A stretch of DNA of 64,000 nucleotides from Erythrocercus mccallii (GCA_013397435.1 VZRG01001485.1:12089-76088), one strand, 5' to 3'; numbered from the stretch's first letter, positions 48,901 through 59,500 are shown. The notes: generated by a model from the sequence alone, not told the origin. Program-made: numbers and translations.

Positions 48901-50544
48901 ATTCTAGCTTAAAAAAATTAAAATGATTCATGAGCCATCACAAATTGTTTCCATCTGTTTTTAAAGATTTGCTCACTTAGGAAGCCCTGTACCTTCCACA
49001 CAGTGTAAATAGCAAAAATCTATTTCCCTGATCATGAACACACCATCTCCAAAAAACCCATATTGATGAGAGAAGTTTAGAAATGTTTTATACTTTCAGG
49101 AATTACAATACAAATGAGGTCAGTATTAAACAATACTTACTTGGTTGCTTTTCTCTGCTTGATTGTTCCTATTTGAGTCTGGAAAATGGATATGGCATCC
49201 CGTTTCCTCCATCACTTTTTTAATGTTATTGCCACCTTTACCTATCACATGAGAATGTTCTGTATGTGAAACATCCATCTTCAAGGTTACCCGATTGCTC
49301 TGGAAATCAAGCACCCACAGTTAGATTTGGTCACAGCAGAACCTGAATATTGAAGTTTTTAAGAGTAACATAACTTCAAGAATGACATCAAAGTTGTATT
49401 GCCAAAGTATTTTTGCTATTACCTCTACTCAAGGATGATGTTTTTAATAGGAATTACTTGGATGTTAATTTGGTCTTGTTTTCTTTCTAGTGAGGAAATA
49501 ACATGGAGATAAATACCCCAGAAGATGCATCTTCAAAAAACGACCAAGGCTTTTAAAATACTCCTGACCTTTCATCAGCTGTGACTTAAGTATCCTTTTG
49601 CAATTTATTCTAAGTTCTTTTAATTCTGTGCTCTTTCAACTGAAGTCACGCACCCCTGTTTGATCTGAAAAGATCACATCATGAAGACTTTGCACATCAA
49701 AGCCATGGGACCAAGCAACAGTGTTTTTTCTTCTTACACAATATTTTTTTGGTACATGAATTTTTAAAATGCACAGCCTACAGCTATTATTAAAAGCTCT
49801 GTTGTTAACAGCTGATAATAACGTTGTTAACAGTTGTTCAAAAAGTGGCGCTTATCACTGAAGTGTTCCTTTTGGCAATCTGCTCAGAGAACCAGGAAGG
49901 TGCCATACACCTACACAAGAGCCATACACAGTGCCCCAAAAGAGCTGCTGCTGAATGAAAATATCTGATGAACAGAAGAGACCCCCCCAGCCAAAAATCT
50001 AGACGTTTTAGAAATTCTGGTCCTGATGTTTCAGAGTGTAAGAATAAAGGAACAGTTAAAACATAAAACAGCATAAATGCTCCTAAAATCAAATTCAAAC
50101 AGAAACAAAATGTTAGGTTCTCTGAAGTGGTTGCATAATCTACTGCAAAATGCAGTGAAGCTTGCATTTCAGTTTTTGAAGTAAAATCCCAATTGAATGA
50201 ACAAATCACTTATGCTTTTAGCCATATGGCTGGAAATACTATTTCTATATAATACAGATCTGGAAAAGCTGCTTCAAGCAAGTATTTTTCTTACAAAATG
50301 TTTAAATATGTGGGTATACACCAATATCAACATCTGCAAGGCATTTATTGGAGACTTTGCTTCAGAGCGTCCATAAATACCTTCTCTTGAAAGGTGCCCA
50401 TTAAAGAGATCAATGTCACCACAAAATTAGGGGCCAAGGTGTCACTCTAAGAAAGTTTTCTTACTTTTGTGTCCAACACAGACATGATTTTCTCTTTTGC
50501 TTCTTTAACGTTTTCTTTTTTTCCAGAAACTTTAATATGGGGAT
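30802..50544 (-). CDS. BICC1: BICC1, Bicaudal-C homolog 1 (18 coding exons, 5' end outside window)
   Basis: RNA-binding translational regulator of the Bicaudal-C family. Known roles are binding of target mRNAs through KH domains, assembly into cytoplasmic granules through a polymerising SAM domain, and control of kidney tubule and left-right development. Seen here: 18 exons with GT-AG boundaries whose phases join perfectly into 872 codons plus stop. Counting from the first complete codon: end of KH1 (1-26), KH2 with GKGG loop at 46-49, KH-like domain (about 101-162), KH3 with GRNG loop at 198-201, second KH-like domain (about 249-313), Ser/Pro-rich linker with an Ala-rich patch (about 320-770), SAM domain (about 774-835), and the tail ending SVSGRW. 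Human BICC1 is about 974 residues, so roughly 100 N-terminal residues are missing because the first exons lie beyond 64000. No frameshift or internal stop was seen. The introns within this span range from 285 to 1690 bases. Confidence 0.97.
32062..32161 (-). CDS. BICC1: BICC1 coding exon: second half of SAM domain
   Basis: 100-base exon (phase 0 to 1) encoding IDLQTFLTLTDQDLKELGIT, then TFGARRKMLLAIS. This completes the five-helix SAM fold used for head-to-tail polymerisation in this family. The acceptor is tttaccctag and the donor CAG|gtaaaa. Confidence 0.97.
32611..32771 (-). CDS. BICC1: BICC1 coding exon: first half of SAM domain
   Basis: 161-base exon (phase 1 to 0) encoding AEHYLSSSNYMDCISSLTGS, then SDLPELFSKLGLGKYTDVFQ and QQE. 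The SAM domain starts near SDLPELF. The acceptor is cccttccag. The donor GAG|gttggt is atypical at +3 and +4. If that donor were not used, the frame stays open for about 37 codons into the intron (to about 32497), giving a half-SAM protein. Confidence 0.95.
32772..34235 (-). other. BICC1 intron before the SAM exons
   Basis: 1464-base intron that holds the CR1 fragment. Apart from that it is AT-rich sequence in which I see no exon, RNA gene or further repeat. Its donor is the weak CAG|gttaat. Confidence 0.8.
33670..33822 (-). mobile_element. CR1 LINE fragment (3' region, truncated)
   Basis: On the plus strand the segment runs cttctctggggaacctgtgc, then ccagggcctcagcaccctca, and later ccccttgtcctgtcactaca. 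This is the antisense of the well-known CR1 3' region ending in the avian consensus GAGGCACTGGCACAGG. The element therefore lies on the minus strand, in sense with BICC1, inside the intron between the exons at 34236 and 32771. It is truncated at both ends and visibly diverged. It is the clearest sign that the genome is avian. Confidence 0.85.
34236..34389 (-). CDS. BICC1: BICC1 coding exon: Ser-rich and basic segment before SAM
   Basis: 154-base exon (phase 0 to 1) encoding GSSMSLSRSSSREHLGSGSE, then SDNWRDRNGLGPTAHDFVSS and IGSPKRKQNKS. It combines Ser/Arg-rich and Lys/Arg-rich patches. The acceptor is atttgcag. The donor CAG|gttaat is weak (T at +3, A at +5). Confidence 0.94.
36080..36234 (-). 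CDS. BICC1: BICC1 coding exon: conserved linker before SAM
   Basis: 155-base exon (phase 1 to 0) encoding MLKKPVVTEVRTPTNTWSGL, then GFSKSMPAETIKELRRANHV and SYKPSMTTTYE. This block is strongly conserved in vertebrate BICC1. The donor is GAG|gtatat and the acceptor tattttcag. Confidence 0.95.
36910..36949 (-). CDS. BICC1: BICC1 micro-exon
   Basis: A 40-base exon encoding AFDYEQKKLLATK plus the first base of a split Ala codon (phase 0 to 1). It is too short to stand out as an ORF. It was found because the protein between VNMQ and MLKKPVV needs exactly this segment. The acceptor is aatttttag and the donor AAG|gtatgt. Confidence 0.93.
38160..38325 (-). CDS. BICC1: BICC1 coding exon: Ala-rich, CpG-dense linker
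   Basis: 166-base exon (phase 2 to 0) encoding TADRLLSEAELGAPEGPVAD, then KKAPGSERAAERAAAAQQNS and ERARLAPQPSFVNMQ. The Ala/Arg-rich stretch is probably helical or coiled. About 20 CpG dinucleotides fall in 166 bases, far more than in the AT-rich exons around it. The acceptor is tccccgcag and the donor CAG|gtaggt. Confidence 0.94.
38326..39667 (-). other. BICC1 intron containing an assembly gap
   Basis: Intron of about 1342 assembled positions, including 580 N (38748-39327). The sequence beside the CpG-rich exon stays GC-rich to about 38420, then becomes AT-rich. The protein joins in phase across this intron, so no known BICC1 coding segment is missing in the gap. Confidence 0.85.
38748..39327. 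other. Assembly gap (580 N) inside a BICC1 intron
   Basis: Run of N between the BICC1 exons at 38160-38325 and 39668-39824. It differs in length from the first gap, so gap sizes look estimated rather than fixed. Confidence 1.
39668..39824 (-). CDS. BICC1: BICC1 coding exon: conserved linker segment
   Basis: 157-base exon (phase 1 to 2) encoding GCNDAFVEVGMPRSPSHSAN, then SDLKQMMSSSKQACAKRQTV and ELLQGTKNSHL plus two bases of a split His. It is a conserved linker block. The donor is ACA|gtaagc and the acceptor ggcctcctag. The second assembly gap lies in the intron just downstream in gene orientation. Confidence 0.94.
40889..41030 (-). CDS. BICC1: BICC1 coding exon: variable linker
   Basis: 142-base exon (47 codons plus one base; phase 0 to 1) encoding ASNIKYAALSATSLGENVLS, then TNHSDGVRQKGAHG, ending AKANSEE. 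It matches the human segment around IKYGAISTSSLGEKVLS but is less conserved, as expected for a disordered linker. The acceptor is cttttcag and the donor AAG|gtgaga. Confidence 0.93.
41316..41512 (-). CDS. BICC1: BICC1 coding exon: Pro-rich linker
   Basis: 197-base exon (phase 1 to 0) encoding FSAIPHLMIPSTAQATLTSI, then SGVPNYGQNTPSPPPGLTPV, ending LNGHIK. It is proline-rich linker without a folded domain. The donor AAG|gtgagt is full consensus and the acceptor is tgttacag. Confidence 0.95.
41885..42043 (-). CDS. BICC1: BICC1 coding exon: Ser/Thr/Asn-rich linker
   Basis: 159-base exon (phase 1 to 1) encoding a disordered linker: GLLGPTALSVNTSTTPNSLL, then NALNSSVSPLQSPSSGTPSP, ending NTT plus a split Gly. 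It is rich in Ser, Pro and Thr, as in the vertebrate family. The acceptor is tttttgcag and the donor CAG|gtcagt. The symmetric phase would allow frame-neutral skipping. Confidence 0.95.
43043..43104 (+). repeat. 20-bp direct repeat
   Basis: Identical copies of cctgaaatgtggtgtttgct at 43043-43062 and 43085-43104, 42 bp apart, in a BICC1 intron. The perfect identity suggests a recent local duplication. Confidence 0.9.
43475..43661 (-). CDS. BICC1: BICC1 coding exon: second KH-like domain, end, and start of linker
   Basis: 187-base exon (62 codons plus one base; phase 0 to 1). It opens SVIVKSVERNALNMYEARKC, the last part of the second KH-like domain. It then enters the low-complexity linker, including SCPGLDILSSAGLGLTGL. 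The donor is TTG|gtatgc and the acceptor ccctgcag. Confidence 0.95.
44619..44750 (-). CDS. BICC1: BICC1 coding exon: second KH-like domain, first part
   Basis: 132-base exon (44 codons, phase 0 to 0) encoding GCLPLVLMFDMKEEIEVEPQ and ending IKPKPKQPSK. It begins the second KH-like domain. The acceptor is ttcttttcag. The donor AAG|gtttgt departs from consensus at +3 and +4. Confidence 0.96.
45847..45865. repeat. 19-bp palindrome with 9-bp arms
   Basis: Arms TTTACACGT and ACGTGTAAA around one G, in the intron 71-89 bases downstream of the KH3 exon donor. It includes CACGTG (E-box) and TGACGT. Confidence 0.9.
45868..45914 (-). promoter_or_regulatory. Two TGCATG motifs downstream of KH3 exon (possible Rbfox sites)
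   Basis: On the minus strand TGCATG occurs at 45909-45914 and 45868-45873, about 20 and 60 bases into the intron after the KH3 exon. TGCATG is the known binding motif of Rbfox splicing factors, which usually promote inclusion of the upstream exon from such positions. Function here is inferred. Confidence 0.4.
45936..46187 (-). CDS. BICC1: BICC1 coding exon: KH3 with GRNG loop
   Basis: 252-base exon, the largest in the window (84 codons, phase 0 to 0). It encodes EGTAMLLEHLAGSLASAIPV, then the KH3 core with FMMGRNGSNIKHIMQRTG, and ends ARQYLM. The GXXG loop is GRNG. Its length is a multiple of three with phase 0 on both sides, so skipping it would delete KH3 without shifting the frame. The donor is ATG|gtaaat; two TGCATG motifs and a palindrome lie just downstream in the intron (see findings). 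Confidence 0.97.
47098..47292 (-). CDS. BICC1: BICC1 coding exon: first KH-like domain
   Basis: 195-base exon (65 codons, phase 0 to 0). It starts ELLPLVLMFELPIAGILQP and ends RGSQNNTSAVK. This is the first KH-like domain, which has a KH fold but no GXXG loop, as known for the family. The donor is AAG|gtaatc and the acceptor ttgttgtag. A Cys in IQHICQTYN stands where I recall Ser in the human protein. Confidence 0.96.
47426..47480 (+). repeat. Degenerate tandem repeat
   Basis: Three copies of an atgttcatggataaaa-like unit: an imperfect copy from 47426, then 47451-47466 and 47467-47480. Intronic. Confidence 0.75.
48151..48204 (-). CDS. BICC1: BICC1 coding exon: last strand and helix of KH2
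   Basis: A small 54-base exon (18 codons, phase 0 to 0) encoding VSIAGQPAGVESARVRIR. It completes KH2 after the GKGG exon. The acceptor is cttccag and the donor is CGG|gtaatg. It was recognised by family similarity and fits in phase between its neighbours. Confidence 0.95.
49141..49299 (-). CDS. BICC1: BICC1 coding exon: KH2 core with GKGG loop
   Basis: 159-base exon (53 codons, phase 0 to 0). It holds the nucleic-acid-gripping loop of KH2, VIGKGGNNIKKVMEETG, followed by HIHFPDSNRNNQAEK. The GXXG motif is intact (GKGG), as expected for an active RNA-binding KH domain. The donor is a full consensus, CAA|gtaagt; the acceptor is tttccag. Confidence 0.97.
50465..50544 (-). CDS. BICC1: BICC1 coding exon: C-terminal part of KH1
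   Basis: 80-base exon encoding 26 complete residues, PHIKVSGKKENVKEAKEK then IMSVLDTK, plus the last two bases of a split Asp codon. This is the final strand and helix of the first KH domain. The acceptor reads tttttatag on the minus strand and the donor is AAA|gtaaga. It is the most 5' coding exon found in the window. It starts in phase 1 (two bases complete the codon) and ends in phase 0. Confidence 0.95.
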
Positions 50545-51067
50545 CTATAAAAAGAAATAAACTTGTAAGAAAAATACAGTAAAATAGCTATAAAAAAATT
50601 CCCTCACTGCTCAAATAAATCTGAGCCCATTATTTATAATCCACTGATAAACTGTACCACCAGCCATTGGGATTCAGCTGGAGACCAAAATGTCTTATTC
50701 CATCCCTTCAGCCTCACAAGTAGGATTACCAGATGAATTTATTAAACATGAGAACTGACTTTAAATAAATAGAAATCAGATTCCAAATGTATACCACAGT
50801 ATCATAAACGCTGCCTGCAACGCAATTACATATCTAAGCCACTATATCTTCTCAAACCAAAACTACAACTCAAAGCTTTTTGGCAGCCCACCAAACTCAA
50901 ACCCTCCCTTATCATCACTATGATATATTTAATTAGTCTCTACAAATATCCTTTGCAGTTTTAACCTGGCATTAAAGGTGTCTCTACAAGGTTTTCTGAT
51001 TGCAGTTATCAAATGAAATTTAAATTACACTTTATTTAAAAAAATAGCTGAAGTTCAAGTAAATAAA

Positions 51068-51100
51068 TACATAAGTACATAAATGAGTACATAAATTAGC
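51068..51100 (+). repeat. AT-rich simple repeat
   Basis: Imperfect tacataa units (tacataag, tacataaatgag, tacataaattag) in the BICC1 5' intron. Confidence 0.7.
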
Positions 51101-53530
51101 AGGAACACCAGCTGATGGTGGGGTTTGCCCAGTGAGATCTAAAGTATTGATTCTACAGCCCACTTGGTTGGCATGATAATTTTCAGACCACTGCCTTTGA
51201 AGAACACAAGGTGTTGGGCTGAGCTGGCAGGTCCTGTTCTGCACCCCATAATACACACCTGGTCAGAGAGTACAGACCCAACTTCAGAACTAAATCAAGT
51301 CCCAATTACTCCAAGTGTGAAAATTACACATCAGCCAGTTTAGCAGCACCATCTGGTGTCCAGGAGCACAAAGTGCCACAGTGCAATTTTACCATGAAAA
51401 CATTCAATGTAAGCTCAGTTACAACAAACAAAAAAATGCCCAGCTACCACCCACTTTTCTAATGGTTAGAAACAAGGGTATGATATTGCAGGTGATGCTT
51501 CTTTCCCCTGTTCTTGAGTCCTCTGCCCTTTTGCAGTGCCTTTTTCTCCTGTGATATAATGGACTGTTCTTTAAAAAAAACTCTCATCCCTCTTCTGACT
51601 CTCAAATTAATGTAATTCATTATGCTAGACAAATACATACATCTTAGGGAATATAAAAATAAATATATTCTCAATGGCAGGAGAAAAACAGCTGCAACAC
51701 AACATATCTGCCTTTCCCATCATCTCAATAATTGAAATCACTTCCCTACTAAAGAAATGTGAAATAATACAACTTTAGGCTGTAAACCTGTTCTATTCAA
51801 TTGAAAATTGAAACTCTTCAACTCAGGCCTGGATACTCTTTTCATTCCAACAGTAAAAATAAGCCTCTAGTCTTTACCACTGAGAAGTTCTGAGCACACT
51901 CAGCTGGGGATACAGAAACTCTGAAGGAATACAGGATTCACTGCCAAGTTTCATGGAAGTCAGGAAAAATGCTGCATTTTGAGTTCTGAGAAACAGATAT
52001 ATTTTATTTTTTAAGATGGAAAAACCATAGCCACAAAAACACGGTATGCACACAGAACCTACAGAAGCTTCAAGAATCTGCTGCTTCAGCTTTTCACAAT
52101 GGAGCAAAGTCAAACAAAAACCCAACAAAATAGTCTTAAGGGCAAATTTTCTTTTATTTTTAAGTTGACAGGAAGCCATGTGGTTCTAATGCATTAAAGC
52201 TGTGAATGATATTTGAAGTGGATGTTGCAGTCAGAAATTCCCAGAAGCAGATTCGAGCACACTGTGTGTGCTCCAAGTGCTCTTTAAATGCAACCAGGAA
52301 AAACACAAGCCCAGACCATCAGCACCACTGTGGAGTCGATTTTCACATATTTGCAAACATTATATTTAAATACACATTTGATTATATGTAGGAAAATGAC
52401 CTGAAATCAAGCCTGGCATCCTATTAGTACCAAAGGAGATTACTATCATTCCGTAATATTTGCTTACACAGGAGTGAAAATACAGTTTAGAACATCTATT
52501 TTTTCCATTTCTCATCTCAGTTGGACACCTCCTTTCTGTTGATACTGACAGCTTCGGCCAAACACCCTGTATTTCTATATTTGTTTGTTCTTTTAAGATG
52601 AAAAAAGCTCAATTGCTCAGTTTAAAAACAAAACCAAAGAAGAGCCCACAAAGAAAAGAAAATCCACAGATGCCAGTAACAATTCTAAAATATGCTACCA
52701 AATCTTTCAAAATGGGTCGTAAGAATCCTCTCCTTACTTGACTTCTTGTCAAGGACACAGTGGTTGGAAATAGATATGAAGCATGTCAGTTTAAGTCAAA
52801 GAAATTTGTTCTTTGCAAGTTGTTCACTCTTTCCTTCAGTGAAACACTATTTAAACACAACATCCTCATCAAATTTTGCCTGAAAAGAGTTACTTGTAAC
52901 TAAAAGATTTTAAAGTGTTTGAATTGGTCTTGCATGAGTTGAAAGCACACTGTACTATGTATGATCTGCAGGAAAACTCACAGGTAGCCAAATAACAACC
53001 AACAAACAGATCATTTTAAGAATCAATGACCAATTTAGGAAACACTAAGAATTTAGATAGAATTAGATCATAATAATCTGATTTTCTGTTTATTACAGAA
53101 ACAAAATTTCTTCATATAGCTGTGGAATCAAACAGGTTGTTTGCTTTGCAAATGATTCCCTGGATTAACAGTTACATTTAATTTAGGAAAAAAATCCTAC
53201 CTTGTCTTAGGCACTAAGACAAAAATCTTGGTTGGAGAAAGCTCTACATTTAATATGTGAAACACCTACAGGTGCAATGGCAGCAATGCACTGTCAAAGC
53301 CCCCAGAAATCTCCACAGCACGGTTACAAGTGTGAAGAGCACAAAGTTGTAACAAGTGAGATGCACTTGGTCTGGTCCTGGCAGTGCAGATAAGCACAAA
53401 CCAGCACTCCAGGTGTTATTTCCACCAGTCCAGGTGGCCATGGCATGGGCACACAGCCCTGGCTGGCAGGAAACACCCACTGAGCAAGGCCAACCCACTC
53501 CCCTGGCTGGGGCCACAACAATGCCACTTC

Positions 53531-53559
53531 TGTGGCATTGATGATGCCACATCATCAAT
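53531..53559. repeat. Two overlapping, mutually exclusive hairpins
   Basis: Arms tgtggcat (53531-53538) and atgccaca (53544-53551) overlap a second pair, attgatga (53537-53544) and tcatcaat (53552-53559). Both pairs are perfect 8-bp complements but cannot form together. Confidence 0.85.
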
Positions 53560-56500
53560 GACGATGCCGGGTGATGCTATGTCATTCCTCATCCCTAAGG
53601 TTCCATTTTTATTTTTTTTTACTGGGGAAAAAAAAAATCACTTTTTTTTAAGCTCCTCAATATAACTGGGAGTATATTTCCATATAAAACTGGAGAGAGC
53701 AAAGAGCAGGTGCCTACTATAAATAAAGACATGAGACACCAAAGCTTTGCAAACTATTTGCAAACACAGAACAAAGGCTATAGAAGAGGTCTGTGTTCTA
53801 AAAGCATATCAGGCCTTAACACTTTATTTAAAGTGTAGCATCACACCCTGGAAAAGGTTTTAAATCATAAGAAACAGCATGATTAATGTCCTGCAAGCTA
53901 TTAAAAATGCCATTCTATAGTAATGTATCTTTCCCATCAGTTCTGAAGGGGTATATCTTTTTCTTCAGGAATGGAAAAAAAATTAATTTTAACAGGCCTT
54001 CTTCCCCCCACCCCAAGAATGGAGGAATATTTACATAGAATAGAAAGCTGAAGTTACACAACAGACACTGCTGGAAATTTTTCTCAACAGTCTTCATTTT
54101 GCCAGACTCCTGCCTTCAAGTGTTCTTTTATTGCTCCTATTCTCAAATTCCTCACTCCACACTTTGGCAGAGTTTCACCTCCCCAGTCTTTGTCCACAGC
54201 TATACCAGCAAGCCTCCAGCTTTTATTGCTACTATTGTGTGTGACACTTCAGTAAACAAAACAAAATTCCTCCAAGCAAAAGTATGTTTGTGCCAGTGCA
54301 AATGCATCTACACCAACTTCTGCCAGGCAAGAAATATTTCAAATAATGAAGCCATTTAACTGTGTAGGCCTCTCCTGAAATTCAAGTGTTACATTTAACG
54401 TCTGGGACAGCTTTTCAGATCACAGCCATGCATCCAGCTTGTTTACAGGATAAACAGCCATAAGTTAAGTAACACAAATACCAAAATATCACTATTCTAA
54501 AAATAGCCAGACAACTGGGCAACACCAGGGCAGATGACAGTCATTCTTACCCAGTGGCTGATTAAGATCTGAATAGCCCGAGAGTATTACAGAACTTGAG
54601 CCATTCAAACAAAAAGACAAAAGAGATCCAGCATTTTTAAGGGACAAGTTATGAGAGTGTCTGTCCCAAAAGTCCCAACAAAACCACACTAAGCTATGTG
54701 AGAAGTTAAAAAGGAAAAAAAAACAACCCAAAACAAACCAACAAATTAACATGTAGAAGTTAGTATGTTCTTATCCGAAAGGGCAAATACATTGATCCCT
54801 CTACAACAAGATGAAAAAACAGACCTACAAAAAAGTGAATTAAGCAAAAAGGTCAAGTAAGGCTTCCTATTAATATGGAAAAAAAGGATAATGAAATTGA
54901 AACAATTTATTTAATGCTCCTAAATAAATTAAGGAATACTGTGTACAGTTTTAGGAGTGGATATTCCTCACCAAAGTAGATGATTGGTAATAGCCAAGAG
55001 AGACTTGAAATAGGTTCAAACTATTGCCATGGAAAAGCAACTTAAGGCTAAAAGCATGGCGCAAATGCTCAGGAGTAAGGGCATATGCAAAGGAGCTCGA
55101 TTGAATAATAAAATAAATTCATCACTTGGGCACTTGGTGCTGTTGGCTTACCAGTTTAAAAGAATTCTTATCCTTTCTCCAATACAACTCAGGGCAATCA
55201 CTTCTCCCAGTGTCTAAACCACAGAAGGAAAAAACTACTCGTGTATTAAAGCAGAAAGCAATGAGCCATTTCCTACTGCAGACTCCTGAGTATTCTCAGA
55301 GGTATCACTCAAAAACAACATGCATTTTTTTCATTTGGGGCTTGTCTTTTTTCTGTTTTTTAGCTGAAATTAGACTGCAGCATCATTTTCTCTGAACAAA
55401 ATTTCACCCAGCTAACTTGGGCATGATCAAAAGCCTACCCAGACCATCATAAAATTCCACTGGGCTGCAAGCAATTAATAGCCTTCAGAGGAGACATACC
55501 CTGAGGCTCTGGGCATTCTGGGGGATCTGTTTGTTGTGGACAAACAACTGATTATGAAACGTCCCTGGGAGGAGCTAGAGCCACTGTGTATATGTGTGCA
55601 CACATTTGAGAGACTCTTCATCTTCCCAGCATTTTTTCACTCTTCATTTTTCCCGTTACTGGCACCTAACTCCAAACCATCTTTAGAAGAATTTCTGCTC
55701 AACTCAGGACACGAGAAGGAAGCTGAGAGAAAGCAAACACTTGTTGCACTGCTCCTGCACACTGTTGCCTCCAGGGAAGGCAGGTTACACACGGCCCTTC
55801 ACTCTTGTTACTCTTTGGTTGCTGCCATGCTGAGGAGCATTAACCAGAGCACTGCTTTCCAACCCTGCCCTGTAACAGCTGCCTGACGTGCAGCCAGCAA
55901 TCCCCTCCTCACTTCTCTCCACCATCTACAGTAACACACTTCTATACACATAATACAGAAGACAGATATTAATGAAGCAGAGACTGAGTAACACACCAAC
56001 CTCACACACACAGATTTGAAGCAATGCAGTGCAGCACCTGGTAGAGCAGAGAAAAGAATCTTGTTTCTCAAAGATTTCAGTGTAACTCAAAAGAAAATGG
56101 CAATATCTGCAACGGGCTACCTAAAATGGCTCTTGAAGTGAAATATCTGTTTGATGCAGCCTCAGAAATTAAAAGAAATGAGATGCACTTGTGCATGAAT
56201 CATAGCTGAAGCCCACATTTGGACCTCTTAGCAGCTTTGAAACATCCCAGCAGAACACTGAAAATTCAGCATGTTCAGAATGCCCAGAATTAAGTGAGAA
56301 TCAGCCAGAAACATTAGATAAGCTTTAAAAAATAGATTACCTGTACAACATTACGTTTGGAGAAATAAACTATTGATGACTGGATTTCGGACCACTGACA
56401 GAGGAAATGAAGTTGAAAGACTTCTCTTAAAGCATAAGCAAAGAGGGAAGACAAGGAAGAGGTAACAGATCATATGGCAATTTAAACAGAAAAGTGACCA

Positions 56501-59500
56501 GATTTCAAGGGAGAAGGGGAAGGCCAAGGTGGAGAAGAAAACCTGAAAAGAAGAAATGAGAATTAATTAATTGTAATCACCAAGACACTTCATTTCAGTT
56601 ACACAACTTCAGTTACCACCATGATTAGCTTAAATTCCTTATTTAACTTCTAAAAAGAGCCATTAGGGACAATTTACAAATACAGTCAGCCACAGAAAGG
56701 CACAAGCCATGCAGCCCTTCAGTTGCTTCTTGGGCAGTGGCTCTTCAGCCTTTAGCCCAAGCAGCCACACAAAGCAAGGCAGGACACAAAGTCTGTTATG
56801 GCTTATTTTTTTCAGCACGGACCCAACAAATTCACAGTTCATGACTTAAATGTCTGTTGCCATTGTATGTCAAAGCACAAACACAGAAACAATGCCTGGG
56901 AAAGAAAATAATTACAGAGAAGAAAAAACCTATAGTATTGTAAGATCAACTTAATGGAGGACCTAGAAAACAGCCACGACATTCCTATCAGAAATAACAC
57001 CACTGTATCCTCACTGCACACAGACTCATACTCAGGGTTGCAATTCTTAATGCATAAGCCATGAGATAATTTTAGTTTCTCACGCACACATGCTCAAAAA
57101 AGTCCTTGTGACTGCGTTTTTCTAAATAAAAAACATCATCTGACTCATGAGCTTAAATTCACGCCTCAGGCTCAGCCTTCCTTGCAGTGCTCCCACATCC
57201 AATCCCTGGCTACTGCTGCACCTTTTAATGTCTGATTGCTCTGACTGACTGCACCCCACTGAGGGAGCTGGTTTGGACACAGCCACTGGAAGGATGAATT
57301 CAGTGGCTGGACCAGGAGGATGCAGTTAGCCTGGAGCAAAGAGTAATGCACTATATAGGCCTGAGGGAACAGGACAAACAGACCTGTCCTCTTGGGAATC
57401 AGGATGGAATGAAATGTTATCGGAAAGATAAAAAACAGCTGCCTCCCAACAGGACACCAGACATCGGGTGACTGAAGACAAAGAAAGCTCATAGAATAGT
57501 TTTGATCACTATTACAAATACTTGATCTTCCTTGCTTTAGTATCACACTCTGTGAAATGCATTTTCCAAGGAAAGTTTTCCTTTCCCAGATTTATATTTT
57601 TAGAGGTTATTTCAACTGTATTCCTGATGAATACAGTGAACAGGTATCATTTTTTGTTTGTTTCCTCTGTTTTTTCTAAACAAAGAAAAGTGGCAAGTCC
57701 TGTTAAGAAACATCTAAACTGTCTTCTTGAGAGCTATTCAAGTAGCAACAGCTACAGAATTAGATGGAAATTATGACAACCCAGTAAAACTCCAGTTTAA
57801 GAGTCCACAGGAATACTGATTCAAGGGCTTGGTAGGCTCTTACAAAGAAGAACTCCAATACAAGCACACAACTTTCACTGGCTAGATTTTCTTCCCATGT
57901 ACCAGACACTAATTACATTGCTTACAACAGATAGATATTAAATAAGAAAAAGTTCCTGAACTCTTTTTTTGAAGCTGTAAGAAGTCTTAGAGTTAGATAA
58001 TTAACACACACCCATCTCTACATCTTGGGCTTGAAATTTGAAAGATCAATACATATTTTAAACTTTCACTCAAAAATTGCTGTGGTATCAACAAGTTTCT
58101 GCCATTGACTGAACATGACTATTTCTTTTATTATTTTTTAGAAGCACAAGGCACACATTTTTTTCCAGCCAGCATGGCAATGTATTGGCTTTTTCCATGC
58201 ACCACTCCTGTGCAGGCTGTAGCCTCCAGGAAGAAAAAGGCAAATAGAGAGATAAGGAAAGTAGTGTTTCCATCTTCCTTCTAAACTCACTTGGGATGCA
58301 CCTAATCAACAAAAACATTATCCATCTGGTGAGACTGAATTGGTTCTGAATACTAAAACCTTCCAGATGCTTTTATACCAACAGTTTTTAATGTGAATAC
58401 TGAGTCACATTTTAATCATGTAGTAAGCGACTATTTCTTAGCTTTTAGCATGGCAAAATATGTATATAGCACTCTAAGAGCTGTACATCTTACATTAAAA
58501 GGTTATTCTTATTCACAGATGTTAAATTATTTTCACCAGTATAACACACAGTTTGCAGCTGGTTTGGGAAGAGATCCTTCATCTCCTGAAGAACAGTGAC
58601 TTAAAAACTTCTGCTTTTCTTTTCAGGAAGAGGCTCAGAGCAAGCAAACACCACCCACACTGTTCCTCTAGAGGGTAATTTCTTTGTCATATACTGACAA
58701 ATAAAAACACCAAACACCTGAAAGATGTCCAGTGTTGCCTTTCAAATCAAAAAATCATTCCCAAGCTGTTCTCAGATGAATTTTCTCTGCATCACTTCTG
58801 TCCATCTGTCTCTCTCCAGTATTATACTAATAGCAAAACTCGCCTCTGGGAAATTAATCACCTACTGAGCATCTCTGCAATGTGAATTTCAACCATCACT
58901 CTGATAAATTACATTTTGTGTCCCAAAAATTGAGTTTAAATAGAAAGATAGGCATCAGAGTGGAACACTCTCAGTCTCCAGTTTATATGCAAATGCAGTT
59001 CAGAGCACATTGCAAGGTATCTGCTTGCTAGAAGCTCCTAAAAATCCAAACCCAATACATCAACTAATTCCAATTTTCGCTGAAAGATCGTGACAAATTG
59101 GTACTCTCAAGTAATTTAATTACAGCAATAAGTTTATATTACTACATTCCAGGGCTTGAAATTTCAGTTTTACTACAGTTACTGCCAAAGCACTCTCACT
59201 GGATGCTAAGCCCACTGATAATTCCCTTCATATTACAACTGTGTTTGTATTTTACCCCTCCCTTGTCTGGCCAAGTATAAACAAATCTGTTCTTCACAGA
59301 AAACAGAGCAAGCCCCAATCAAAACCAGAAAAGCCCCAAATCTTCCTACTCTTACAGGAATGACCAAAGTTCAAATCACTCCTGTGTAAGTGTAGTTGAA
59401 GTGCAATGCCCACCTGCTGGCTCCTCTGCTAGAGTTTCCTTAAAACACTCAGCAATGTGACCATAAATACATTTTATCTTCCTCTGAGCCAGTACAAATC

